From NCBI GenBank assembly GCA_946482075.1, contig CAMLQG010000032.1:1-31758 (forward strand): a stretch of DNA of 31,758 nt, written 5' to 3'. The notes beneath the pieces are model-generated. The model ran no database searches. It was given only the letters and a program-made list of their open reading frames with translations, and was not told the origin of the DNA. Shown here piece after piece: positions 16,496 to 24,514 of this stretch. Every line of letters starts with the position of its first letter. Positions within the stretch are counted from its first letter, which is position 1. Both the position numbers and the translations under genes were made by a program. Source of the stretch: an uncultured Erythrobacteraceae bacterium. Its GTDB lineage: Bacteria; Pseudomonadota; Alphaproteobacteria; Sphingomonadales; Sphingomonadaceae.

Positions 16496-18130
16496 ATGGC
16501 GATTCAAATTAAGGGTAAGGTATTTAATCTTAGCTCAGCTTCAACCTTCGCTGGCGCAGCGGCTGCATCCATTACCAATGAGGAAATTCTTTGCATCGAT
16601 GATTTACGCGCGGCACCCGCCGCATCCACCGCTGTTAAACAGGTTTGGGGTACCGGCGTCACCATACCCGCCCATTCCACGCCTACCAGCCAACCGGCGG
16701 TCAACATTGTCAGTGATGGCCGCATTTTCAATTTCGAGTTGAACGCGACCTATGCCGCACTGGGTATCCGTAGTGCGGAAACGAAGAATGTTAGCGTCCT
16801 TAACAGTAGTATTGTCACCACCACGCTCGCAGCCTACGGCATTGGCACGGAGAAGAGTGCGGACAATCTGTTCGGTATGACCATTTTAGGTAACTATATT
16901 GATGCCGCTGGTCACGGGATACTGCTCGATATCGATTCCTCCGGTCAAGACCCTAGCAAGCCTCAGGGCGGCTTTCTGGTGGCCGCAAACCGCGTATTCT
17001 CGGGAAGAATTGATTCCGAGGCGGGCACACGGCTGGGCGATGGGATTGAAATCAATGTGCCGGGCATCGAATTCATCGGCGGTGTCATTTCCGGCAATTG
17101 GATCAAGCATTACGGTGACGACACCGATTTTACGGGTATGGGCATAGGCATTGCCAATCCTCAAGATTTCGCGGTCGTCGGCAATAGCATTCAAGGAGCT
17201 AGCAAGGAGGTCATCCATCTGGAGGACAACCACAAGGGCATTGTCGTTGTCGGCAATGTCGGGCGTGGCCCGTATGACGGCATCAAGCTCAACCCGCCCA
17301 GTCACGCGCCCTTCGACCAGCGTCCCGCCACCGTTGTTGGCAACAATGTGGGCTGGGATGATGTCAACGGTCCCAACACGAACACCACCTACGGCATATC
17401 GCTATTCTATTCCAATCCCTGTAGCCCATCGGGAAATCCGATCATCGGCAACGTGGTCAGAGACTATGATGTGGGCATCAGCGCCGGTGGCGTAGGCAGT
17501 TCCATCGGCGACAATCCTGCCGGCCCAGTGCTCAATATCATTGATGGAAATTCGATCCTGAACTGCGAATCTGCCATGCAAATGTATGGTAGCAAAAGGT
17601 CGAAGGTTTGTGTTCAAGTCGGCACCAACTATGCCGAGGGCTGCGACTATCTTTTCCAGCCCGAGGCAAGCGGCTGTGGTACATTCGGCAAGGTGGTATC
17701 GCGCACGCATCCCACCCGTATCTTCAAGCCCGTGACCTACAGTGGGATGCCTTTCACGTGCGAAGGCTTCGCCTATCCGGTCCCGGAATTCAATTCGGTA
17801 GCCGGAACGATAGTCGCGTATACCTTTCCTCAGACGTTAGGCCCATCATTCGGTCGGTTGTATTTCCACTGCCAAGCCTCCGGATCATTTGACACATGGT
17901 TGCAATATTGGTGCGAATTCTCACTTAAATCAGACGGTACACTGATCAAATCGGAGGATTTTCGCGTTGGCCCGGGCAGCCTGATAACCAACATCACTCT
18001 TGTAGAGAATGGGACGACACCGAACCTTCTGCAGATTGAAGTGACGGCCGCCGCTCCGCCTCCGCCTGTCAGCGGTGTATTCTATCAGATCAACTGGCTT
18101 GATGTCAGTGGGCGACTATCTGATGCCTGA
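16496..18130 (+). CDS. Right-handed beta-helix (tailspike/pectate-lyase-like) protein
   Basis: A 544-residue protein with repeated parallel beta-helix coils of the form (I/V)xGNxI...GI: ILGNYIDAAGHGILL, ISGNWIKHYGD, VVGNSIQG, VVGNVGRGPYDGIKL, VVGNNVGW, IIGNVVRDYDVGISA and IIDGNSI, roughly residues 125-370. A beta-rich C-terminal part follows. There is no signal peptide. Such folds occur in polysaccharide lyases, hydrolases, epimerases and phage tailspikes. Acidic residues lie in the coils (for example GDGIEI and GILLDID), but I cannot name a catalytic set. Base composition at its start is more AT-rich than its neighbours, suggesting transfer. The last residues RLSDA may derive from the adjoining transposase remnant, so the C-terminus could be truncated. 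It may cut or modify the EPS made by this locus. Confidence 0.75.
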   Translation: MAIQIKGKVFNLSSASTFAGAAAASITNEEILCIDDLRAAPAASTAVKQVWGTGVTIPAHSTPTSQPAVNIVSDGRIFNFELNATYAALGIRSAETKNVSVLNSSIVTTTLAAYGIGTEKSADNLFGMTILGNYIDAAGHGILLDIDSSGQDPSKPQGGFLVAANRVFSGRIDSEAGTRLGDGIEINVPGIEFIGGVISGNWIKHYGDDTDFTGMGIGIANPQDFAVVGNSIQGASKEVIHLEDNHKGIVVVGNVGRGPYDGIKLNPPSHAPFDQRPATVVGNNVGWDDVNGPNTNTTYGISLFYSNPCSPSGNPIIGNVVRDYDVGISAGGVGSSIGDNPAGPVLNIIDGNSILNCESAMQMYGSKRSKVCVQVGTNYAEGCDYLFQPEASGCGTFGKVVSRTHPTRIFKPVTYSGMPFTCEGFAYPVPEFNSVAGTIVAYTFPQTLGPSFGRLYFHCQASGSFDTWLQYWCEFSLKSDGTLIKSEDFRVGPGSLITNITLVENGTTPNLLQIEVTAAAPPPPVSGVFYQINWLDVSGRLSDA

Positions 18131-18258
18131 GGCGCACTTGTGGCCACTGCGGCGACGGACCCGCAGATTCTCCTCTCGATAATCTGCAGTAGCTTCTTGT
18201 GATTGGGCGTAATGCCCTCGCGCGCCAGCAGATAGCCAAGTTGTCGATAGTCGAACCA
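18117..18258 (-). pseudogene. Decayed IS3-family transposase (OrfB) fragment
   Basis: Read leftward from about 18258, the sequence translates WFDYRQLGYLLAREGITPNH, then KKLLQI, and after a one-base loss near 18181-18184 it resumes as YREENLRVRRRSGHKCASGI. This matches the conserved GYRRL...LLxREGxxxNHKK(L)xRLYREExLxVRRR block of IS3-family OrfB transposases. The match continues into the last bases of the beta-helix gene. No start, DDE core or terminal repeats remain, so it is a relic of about 45 codons. Confidence 0.7.
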
Positions 18259-18423
18259 GCGTGCTCAGCCCCTGCTTAGCGTCCCGTAAGAGATTCTTGT
18301 ATATGTCCCGATGTCGCCTGCGTGATTTCGGAGAGCTTTATCGCACCATCGCCGGTCAGGCAGAGTGACGCAGAGTTCTGTTAACGAAGAAGCGGAGTGC
18401 CGGTCGAGAGCCGGGGCGCCAAC
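18259..18423. other. Intergenic remainder without a gene
   Basis: This gap between the transposase relic and the stop of the priming transferase gene shows no long frame, clear hairpin or promoter. It may be further degraded insertion-sequence DNA, but I cannot match it to a transposase. Confidence 0.4.
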
Positions 18424-19821
18424 TCAGTACGCGTTACGATGCCACACGACCTTCACGGTCTGGACGACGATGCCCAGATCCCGCCAGAATGACCACTGGG
18501 AGAGATATTCCATATCAGCCGCCAGCCTGTCGGTGAGATCGCTGATCCGCTGCGTGGAACCGCGATAGCCGCGAATCTGCGCAAGGCCGGTAAGGCCGGG
18601 CTTGCAGGCATGGCGATGCCAATACCGGTTGTCGATTTCCCAGAACAGGCGATCCTCCGCCATGGAGCTTACCGCATGGGGGCGCGGGCCGACGACGCTC
18701 ATCTTGCCGGCAAGGACATCCCAGAGCTGGGGCAACTCGTCTATGCTCAGCTTGCGGATGATCCGGCCGACGCGCGTGATGCGATCATCGTCCTTCCCGG
18801 TCGAGCGCGTTCCGCTGGCATCGCATCGGTCGGAATACATGCTGCGGAACTTGCTGACATGGAACAGCTTGTTCTGGCGGCCGATGCGCGATTGCTTGAA
18901 AATGATCGGTCCTGGGCTGTCGATCTTGATCGCGAGGGCGACGAGCAGCAGCAGCGGGGCCAGCACGACGAGAGCAGCCAGCGAAAAGGCGATGTCGAAC
19001 ATTCGCTTGATCAGGCGTTCACGTACGGAAAGCGGTCCCCGGGCGACGACCAGCGTCGTCTGACCCTGATAGGAGCCGATCGCGATCGGGCGGGTTTCAC
19101 CGATGGACGAGATCACGATTTCGCAATGGACGTTCATGCCCTGCAGGATATGAATCCATGCGCGCCGCCGCTTTGACGGGCATTTCACGATCACGCGGTC
19201 GATGGCGCCGATCAGCGTCGCCAGCCTGTCGAGGCTTTCCGGCGTCGGGCTGGCGGGATCGAAGAACGAGCTCGTATCGAAGGACGGTGCGCCCCCGGAG
19301 TGACTGGCCATGACGCCGTCCCGCAGCTCGATCACCGAATAGAGCGGGCCTTTCAGGTTCTGCACCGAACGGGTCATGTAGGCATAGCGGCCGGCCGTGA
19401 GAAACAGGCCGGCGACGCCCGCCATCAGGCCGAGAGTCTGGATCGAGGAAAGAATGGAGGCGTTCAGCGAGGCCGCAGCGAGGATCGCCACCACCGCTGC
19501 AATGGCGAAGCCACCGCCGCTGCGCAGGATCGCTTCCTGCCGATCGAGCACGGAAGGGCCGGAATAGGCGCTGACCATATGAGCGCAGACCAGGTAAACC
19601 GGCAGAAATGCGCCGATGAAGCCGATGAAGAAGGCATGGCCGGGTTGCCATGCAGATCCGAACATCGCGAAGCCGACCAGCAGAGAGGCCATGCAGATGG
19701 CCAGGACGTCCACCACGACCAGGCCAAGGGAAAGCCTCAGTCGAAACGTCGAGTTCGAAACGGATTGTTGATAGGAAACGGCCTGGTAATTGGCCCTATC
19801 CATCGCAGCGAGAGAATTCAT
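18424..19821 (-). CDS. Undecaprenyl-phosphate priming glycosylphosphotransferase
   Basis: A 465-residue polyprenyl glycosylphosphotransferase of the WcaJ/GumD/PssY kind. The N-terminal half has about four membrane helices; a further helix (IAFSLAALVVLAPLLLLVAL) leads into the catalytic domain with DSPGPIIFKQSRIGR, FHVSKFRSM, RKLSIDELPQLWDVL, MSVVGPRP and CKPGLTGLAQIRGYRG, all family signatures. It loads the first sugar-1-phosphate on undecaprenyl phosphate and so starts EPS synthesis. The ATG complementary to 19819-19821 has GGGAG seven bases ahead and is preferred to the upstream start at 19899, which would place the promoter motif inside the gene. A GCAGCAT-type site lies 62 nt upstream. 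Confidence 0.93.
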   Translation of the reverse strand: MNSLAAMDRANYQAVSYQQSVSNSTFRLRLSLGLVVVDVLAICMASLLVGFAMFGSAWQPGHAFFIGFIGAFLPVYLVCAHMVSAYSGPSVLDRQEAILRSGGGFAIAAVVAILAAASLNASILSSIQTLGLMAGVAGLFLTAGRYAYMTRSVQNLKGPLYSVIELRDGVMASHSGGAPSFDTSSFFDPASPTPESLDRLATLIGAIDRVIVKCPSKRRRAWIHILQGMNVHCEIVISSIGETRPIAIGSYQGQTTLVVARGPLSVRERLIKRMFDIAFSLAALVVLAPLLLLVALAIKIDSPGPIIFKQSRIGRQNKLFHVSKFRSMYSDRCDASGTRSTGKDDDRITRVGRIIRKLSIDELPQLWDVLAGKMSVVGPRPHAVSSMAEDRLFWEIDNRYWHRHACKPGLTGLAQIRGYRGSTQRISDLTDRLAADMEYLSQWSFWRDLGIVVQTVKVVWHRNAY

Positions 19822-20208
19822 AGCGTAACTCCCGACGTTTGCCGGGCATTCTCCCCCAGATCGTATGATTCGTCTGCATGGTATGCTGCAATTGCACACA
19901 GAGCAATCGCGGAATACGTAAAATCCGAAAAATCAAGATGGTTAATTCGTGTTTGGGCAGCCTTTGAATCTGACTTTGCCATCGCAAGAACTCCGATCTC
20001 TTACACTGGTCGCTCTTGGCGTTCCGATAGCTTCTTCGCTGATTTAGATCGCATAGTTCTGTCGATGTTGTGCTCTTTGCGGTACAATGAACTATTTATC
20101 CGACTAAAGGACACAGAATGGCGCAATTGCAGCGCAAACGATGCTGTGATTGCGAAGATCGGCCGATCTGCGTAGCGATTCGCTGGCCCGGTCCGCGGAC
20201 CTGGCGCC
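19822..20208. promoter_or_regulatory. Upstream region of the priming transferase gene
   Basis: This 387-bp gap holds TATGCTGCAATTGCACA at 19882-19898, which reads TGTGCAATTGCAGCATA on the leftward strand. It is the closest relative of the site before the gene at 11839. A perfect 12-bp palindrome, GGTCCGCGGACC, lies at 20190-20201 just after the upstream gene. The rest, including a rightward TACAAT box near 20081, shows no convincing gene. Confidence 0.5.
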
Positions 20209-21396
20209 CTATCGGGCGGGTCGCAGGGAAAGCCGGGACAGCTCGAAACCGGCAGACACCTGGCTTTCGTCGGCCAGCGCTTTCCAGGTCCATGTCTGTG
20301 CGTCGCAGCCTGGCGGTATGTCCACGGCGCTGCGCAGAATCCTGCCGTCGATACGCGGTTCGGACTGTCCCCGGGCAACGACCGGCTGGCCGCTCTGGCT
20401 CGAGCATCGCATATGCCATTGGACAAGAATGCTCGACGAACTGTCTCCGCCGGCGAGTTTCTGGTCCAGCACGTATCGGCCAGGCGGCAGGAGCGTCACC
20501 CGCGTCATGATCGGAGTTACCGCGCTCGGCGCAAGCTCCACGTGCAGGGCGCCATCGGAAGCCAGTTCGGTCTGTACGACACCATCCGACGTCAGCTGCC
20601 AGGCGAAGGGCCCGAGCGCCGGATCGACCGTTCGCGCTTTGACTCCGAAATCATCCAGCGTTGCGGCGGACGCACCGCCGAATTCGATCGCGAAGGCGCG
20701 GGCGGCACCATGGCGGCCCCGGTCCACGAGCCGCTGGAGCATGAGCGGCAGGAGATCGCTCCGATCTTCCCGGGGAAGCTTGTGGCTTTTCCTGAGGATC
20801 GCCGCGATCGTATCGGGATCGGGGCTGGTCCTGATGGCCTCCTTGGCGAATATGGCGAACCAGGGACGGCCTGAATAGGACGAGATCAGCGTGCCGAGTT
20901 CCGGATCGGCGGAAAGCGCGACTATTCCGGGCACGAAGACGAGGCCTGATCTCGGCGAAACCGTGAGAAGCTTGTCCAGATGCGCAAGCGTGCGAGCGTA
21001 GTCTCCCCTGGTCGCCGCGATGCGCAGGAGCGCGTTCTGCCCAACCCTGTCCCGCCGCGATATGCGCTCCGAGAGCAGAAGCGTCCGTTCGGGATCCGCA
21101 CGCCCCAGGCTCTCGAGCGCGAGAGCGAAATCGCGCAGCGCTGCCGGTTCCAGCGGTGCCGCTCGCAGGGAAGCCTGCGCCTTCGCGGCGATATCTTCAG
21201 CGGTCTTCGCATCCGCCTTGTTTGGCGGAACGACCGCGCGATCGACGGCGGCGAGCGCCACCCGCGGATCGCCCTGCAAGAAACCCGACGCGGCCGAGAC
21301 CCGATGGGAGAGCCATAAATTCGCGGCCGCATCCCGCCATGCGAAAGGGGCAAGGACGAGGGCGCCGGCGGCCAGGAGAACTGAGTGAAGCCTCAT
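20209..21396 (-). CDS. Uncharacterised envelope protein, helical repeats plus beta domain
   Basis: A 395-residue protein of unknown function. It begins with an N-terminal hydrophobic segment (LHSVLLAAGALVLAPFAW) that could be a signal peptide or anchor. Residues about 35-240 are Ala/Leu-rich helices in the style of tetratricopeptide repeats (ALRDFALALESLGRADPE, NALLRIAATRGDYARTLAHL). From about 250 onward the sequence turns beta-rich, with LPPGRYVLDQKLAGG resembling carbohydrate-binding jelly-roll strands, and two Cys in the last third could form a disulfide. It lies 49 bp after the tyrosine kinase gene in the export operon, so a periplasmic role in polymer assembly or regulation is likely. 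This is inferred from position only. Confidence 0.75.
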   Translation of the reverse strand: MRLHSVLLAAGALVLAPFAWRDAAANLWLSHRVSAASGFLQGDPRVALAAVDRAVVPPNKADAKTAEDIAAKAQASLRAAPLEPAALRDFALALESLGRADPERTLLLSERISRRDRVGQNALLRIAATRGDYARTLAHLDKLLTVSPRSGLVFVPGIVALSADPELGTLISSYSGRPWFAIFAKEAIRTSPDPDTIAAILRKSHKLPREDRSDLLPLMLQRLVDRGRHGAARAFAIEFGGASAATLDDFGVKARTVDPALGPFAWQLTSDGVVQTELASDGALHVELAPSAVTPIMTRVTLLPPGRYVLDQKLAGGDSSSSILVQWHMRCSSQSGQPVVARGQSEPRIDGRILRSAVDIPPGCDAQTWTWKALADESQVSAGFELSRLSLRPAR

Positions 21397-21445
21397 GCGA
21401 TCTGCAAGTACCTCATCGCCCGAGCATCAGCGGGCAGCGCCCGAA

Positions 21446-23701
21446 TCAGGCGCTTCGGCTCCCTTCGCTCTCGGCCTTGTCCTCGTAATTGTAGCCGTAG
21501 CCATAGCCGTAGCCATAACCGTAGCCATAATTGTGGCGTGCAAAATCGACCTTCGTCACGACGACACCGAAAATGTGATTGCCGATGGAGCGAAGCCGCT
21601 GAAGAGCCGCACGGGCAGCCCGCCGCGGGGTCTGTTCCGCTTCGATGACGAACACCACGCCTTCAACCGCATGACCGATGAGCGGGCTGTCCGCCAAGCC
21701 GAGAACAGGCGGGGAGTCGATCACCACATGGTCGAAATCGGCCAGGAAGCCCTTGACCAGTTCCGTAAGCCGGTCGCTGCTGAGCAGTTCGGCCGGGCTC
21801 GGCGGAATGGGGCCGCTGGACAGCAGGAAGACACCGCGCCGCCCGGTTTCCCGAACGGCCTTGGATGTCTGATCGTCGCCAGCGAGGAGGTTGGAAAGGC
21901 CGATATCGTTGCGCATGCCCAACATGTAGTGCTGCGAAGGCGAGCGCATGTCGCCATCGATCAGCAGGACACGCTTGCCCGTGCGTCCGATCACTTCGGC
22001 CAAGGCGAGGGCAGTGGTCGATTTGCCTTCCGACTGACGCGTACTCGACACGGCGAGCGATTGCGGCAGGCCATGGTTCGTCGCGAAGGCAAGGGTCGAT
22101 CGGACGCTGAAATAGGCTTCCGAAACCGAGGACTTCGGATCGGAAAGCTCGTCCTGCGGTGAATCGCCCGACATCGGCACGTTTCCGATCAGCGGCGCGG
22201 CCAGATACTTGTTCACGTCGGTCGGGTTGCGGATGCCTTCGTCGATCTGCTCCAGGCCGAAGACCACGGCTGCGGAGAGCGCGAACCCGAGCAGCAGGGC
22301 CAGCGCCATGTTGATGAGAAGGTTGGGCGACGAAGGAATGATCGGCACTTCGGCGGGATCGACAATCGCGATATTGCTGTTGCCGACCGTACCGGCCACG
22401 CCGATTTCCTTGTAGCGCTGGAGCAGAGCGTCGTAGAGTTGGCGGTTGGTGTCGGCTTCGCGCTGATAGATGTTGTACTGGATCGAGGCCTGGCGCTGTC
22501 CGTCCAGCTGCGCCTTGAGGCGGGTCACGCGGGCTTCCAGCTCCTGTTCGCGCTTCAGGGCTTCCTGATAGGTCTGCTGCCGGCTGCCCTTCACGCGACC
22601 GGCTTCCCGGGCGATCGCCGAGTCATAGGCGTCGATCTGTTGCTTCAGCGCTTTCGCCATCGGATAGCTCGGCTCGAAGCGGACCATCATCTCGGCATAT
22701 TTCGCAGCGGCCTCGGCGCGTTTGGAGCGCAGTTCGCCGATGGAGTTGTTCGCGAGGAATTCGGCCGAATTGTCGGGGGCGCCTGAATTCGCCCTGCTCT
22801 CGGCCGCGATGCGGTCGGCGCGCGCCTGGATCAGGACCTGGTTAAGGGCTTCGAGATCGCTCGAAGCGAGAGTGCGCTGGGTGAATGTCCGGCCATCCTG
22901 GTCACGCATGCTGTCCAGCGTGACAATGTCCTTGCTGGATGCGTAGACGACGACGTCCCGCTCTGACTGTTCGAGCTTGGCTCTGAGCGCTGCAAGGCGG
23001 TTTTCGAGGAATTTGCGCGCTTCGGCAGTCGATGCGAACTGGCGATCCATCGTCGCGCCGATGAATTCCTGCGTCCATGTATTGGCGATTTCGGCGGAAA
23101 GCTTCGGATCGCGGCTCGTGTAGGAGATATTCACGAGGCGCGACAGGCGGACCGGCGCAATCTCCACATTCTTCAGCAAGAGGTCCACGGAATCGCGATC
23201 GCGCTTGGCGCGAGCCATCATCGCTTCGGGGGACTTGTCGCTCGCGACCGGCATTTCCGGCATCTCGACGCCGTTGGCGGCGAAGAACTGCTCGGAATTC
23301 CGCAGCTTGAGCTTCTGCGCGACGCGCTCGGCCAGCGAATTGGCTCTCAGCAGCGCATATTGCGTTTCATAGAATTCGAGGTCACGCCCTTCCTGCTGGG
23401 ATTCCAGCCCCTCGACATTCGTGACGTTCTTCTGCTCGCGACTGATCTCGATCTGCGTGCGCGCCGTGTAGCGCGGGGCGGTAAGCAGGGTGATCAGGAT
23501 GCTGGCGACAAGACAGGCGCCGATGATCCCGAGAATGACCAGCCGCCAGCGGACGACGCCTTGCCAGTACTGCAGAAGCACGGGGCCGAGAGAAAATGAT
23601 TCATCCCCCAAATATTCCTGTTCCGCCATCATGTTGGTGGACAGGATCTGCGGTTGGCCTTCGGGCATAGGTTGCGGTCCTAATTGAGTTGCGTCGCGCA
23701 T
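21446..23701 (-). CDS. Wzc-type polysaccharide copolymerase / tyrosine autokinase
   Basis: A 751-residue PCP-2a protein. It has a first membrane helix at about 52-72 with a Wzz domain, a long periplasmic coiled-coil part (about 220-430), a second helix at 463-483 after the Pro-rich VPIIPSSPN, and then a cytoplasmic BY-kinase domain: Walker A STRQSEGKST (553-562), Walker A' RVLLIDGDM (577-585) and Walker B HVVIDSPPV (658-666). The C-terminus has eight tyrosines in an alternating Gly-Tyr run (725-739), the autophosphorylation cluster. It controls chain length and export together with the Wza-type lipoprotein, whose stop it overlaps by one base. An internal Met at residue 12 is an alternative start. 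Confidence 0.95.
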   Translation of the reverse strand: MRDATQLGPQPMPEGQPQILSTNMMAEQEYLGDESFSLGPVLLQYWQGVVRWRLVILGIIGACLVASILITLLTAPRYTARTQIEISREQKNVTNVEGLESQQEGRDLEFYETQYALLRANSLAERVAQKLKLRNSEQFFAANGVEMPEMPVASDKSPEAMMARAKRDRDSVDLLLKNVEIAPVRLSRLVNISYTSRDPKLSAEIANTWTQEFIGATMDRQFASTAEARKFLENRLAALRAKLEQSERDVVVYASSKDIVTLDSMRDQDGRTFTQRTLASSDLEALNQVLIQARADRIAAESRANSGAPDNSAEFLANNSIGELRSKRAEAAAKYAEMMVRFEPSYPMAKALKQQIDAYDSAIAREAGRVKGSRQQTYQEALKREQELEARVTRLKAQLDGQRQASIQYNIYQREADTNRQLYDALLQRYKEIGVAGTVGNSNIAIVDPAEVPIIPSSPNLLINMALALLLGFALSAAVVFGLEQIDEGIRNPTDVNKYLAAPLIGNVPMSGDSPQDELSDPKSSVSEAYFSVRSTLAFATNHGLPQSLAVSSTRQSEGKSTTALALAEVIGRTGKRVLLIDGDMRSPSQHYMLGMRNDIGLSNLLAGDDQTSKAVRETGRRGVFLLSSGPIPPSPAELLSSDRLTELVKGFLADFDHVVIDSPPVLGLADSPLIGHAVEGVVFVIEAEQTPRRAARAALQRLRSIGNHIFGVVVTKVDFARHNYGYGYGYGYGYGYNYEDKAESEGSRSA
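21485..21529 (-). repeat. Gly-Tyr coding tandem repeat in the kinase tail
   Basis: A run of near-identical 6-bp units (GGCTAC/GGCTAT and close variants on the leftward strand) encodes the alternating Gly-Tyr tail, residues 725-739. Because the unit is a multiple of three, slippage would change the number of tyrosines without breaking the frame. Confidence 0.85.
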
Positions 23702-24441
23702 CAGTTCGAAAGGCGATCTAGCCCTATCACGATAGGGGTTACTGCAGCCGGCAAGGCGGCCAGGATGTCCTTGAACAGGCGGCGTCCGCGGGATTCACCC
23801 ACCATCACGACATCGCTGGCATAGACATCCGGGTCTGGATAGGCGCCGTGGCGGATGGCGTTGAGATCATAGAGCGCGGCATAGCGCTTGCCATGTACCG
23901 TGCGGAAGATGACGACATCGTTGAGCTTGGAGAACTCGACCGTGCCTTGCGCTCTCGCGATCGCGCCCATCAACGTCATGCGTCCGACCACCGGGTAGAT
24001 GCCGGGACTTTTCACTTCGCCTTCGACCGTAATCACGCGGCTGATCGCTTCCTTGAGGTTCACAGTGACCTGCGGATCGCGCACGCCGTGAATGGCAAGG
24101 CCGCGAGCGAGTTCCCGTTCCGCTTCGTCGGGGGTCTTGCCGTTGAAATCGACGACGCCCACGAGCGGAAATGAAATCCGTCCCGCGGCGTCGACCTGGA
24201 AATCGCGCTGGGAAAGCTCGTCGACACCGAACACATCGATGACCAGACGGTCGAAGGGGCCGATGTAATAAGGGGTCGCGATTGCCGTCGCATCCGTACG
24301 GTGCGGCGCGGCAAGTTCGGTTCCTTCCACGACGGATAGATTGGGATCTCCGCCGATTACTGGGCGCCCGCCTCCGCATGATGCCAGCAGAACGGCGAGG
24401 CTTGCGCAAAGTGATTTACGCCAAAAATCCTTAGAATTCAT
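23701..24441 (-). CDS. Wza/GumB-type polysaccharide export lipoprotein
   Basis: A 246-residue outer-membrane polysaccharide export protein. The start at the ATG complementary to 24439-24441 gives a proper lipoprotein signal, MNSKDFWRKSLCASLAVLLA followed by SC, with lipobox L19-A20-S21-C22; AGGGAAAG lies just ahead. A longer start at 24528 would bury the signal and is rejected. The body has YYIGPFDRLVIDVFGVDELS and AAGRISFPLVGVVDFNGKT (poly_export domain), then a SLBB-like part, ITVEGEVKSPGIYPV. It forms the outer-membrane or periplasmic exit with the Wzc protein encoded directly after. It lacks a long C-terminal barrel helix, so it is closer to the short GumB form than to E. coli Wza. Confidence 0.93.
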   Translation of the reverse strand: MNSKDFWRKSLCASLAVLLASCGGGRPVIGGDPNLSVVEGTELAAPHRTDATAIATPYYIGPFDRLVIDVFGVDELSQRDFQVDAAGRISFPLVGVVDFNGKTPDEAERELARGLAIHGVRDPQVTVNLKEAISRVITVEGEVKSPGIYPVVGRMTLMGAIARAQGTVEFSKLNDVVIFRTVHGKRYAALYDLNAIRHGAYPDPDVYASDVVMVGESRGRRLFKDILAALPAAVTPIVIGLDRLSN

Positions 24442-24514
24442 TGACTTTCCCTGAGCCCAAGCGTGGCCGGCTAAGCCACCCCTCGGAGTTTCTTGCCGGA
24501 ACTCCATGCGATCG

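Noticed and set aside
20118..20510. Rightward frame with a TACAAT box and AGGA before its ATG, starting MAQLQRKRCCDCEDRP
   Set aside because: Signals look fair, but most of the frame is antisense to a well-supported gene, turns into Arg/Pro/Ala-rich shadow sequence, and shows no family.
21485..21529. Repeat array considered as CRISPR
   Set aside because: Units are 6 bp without spacers and lie in a coding tail; no CRISPR or cas genes are seen in the window.
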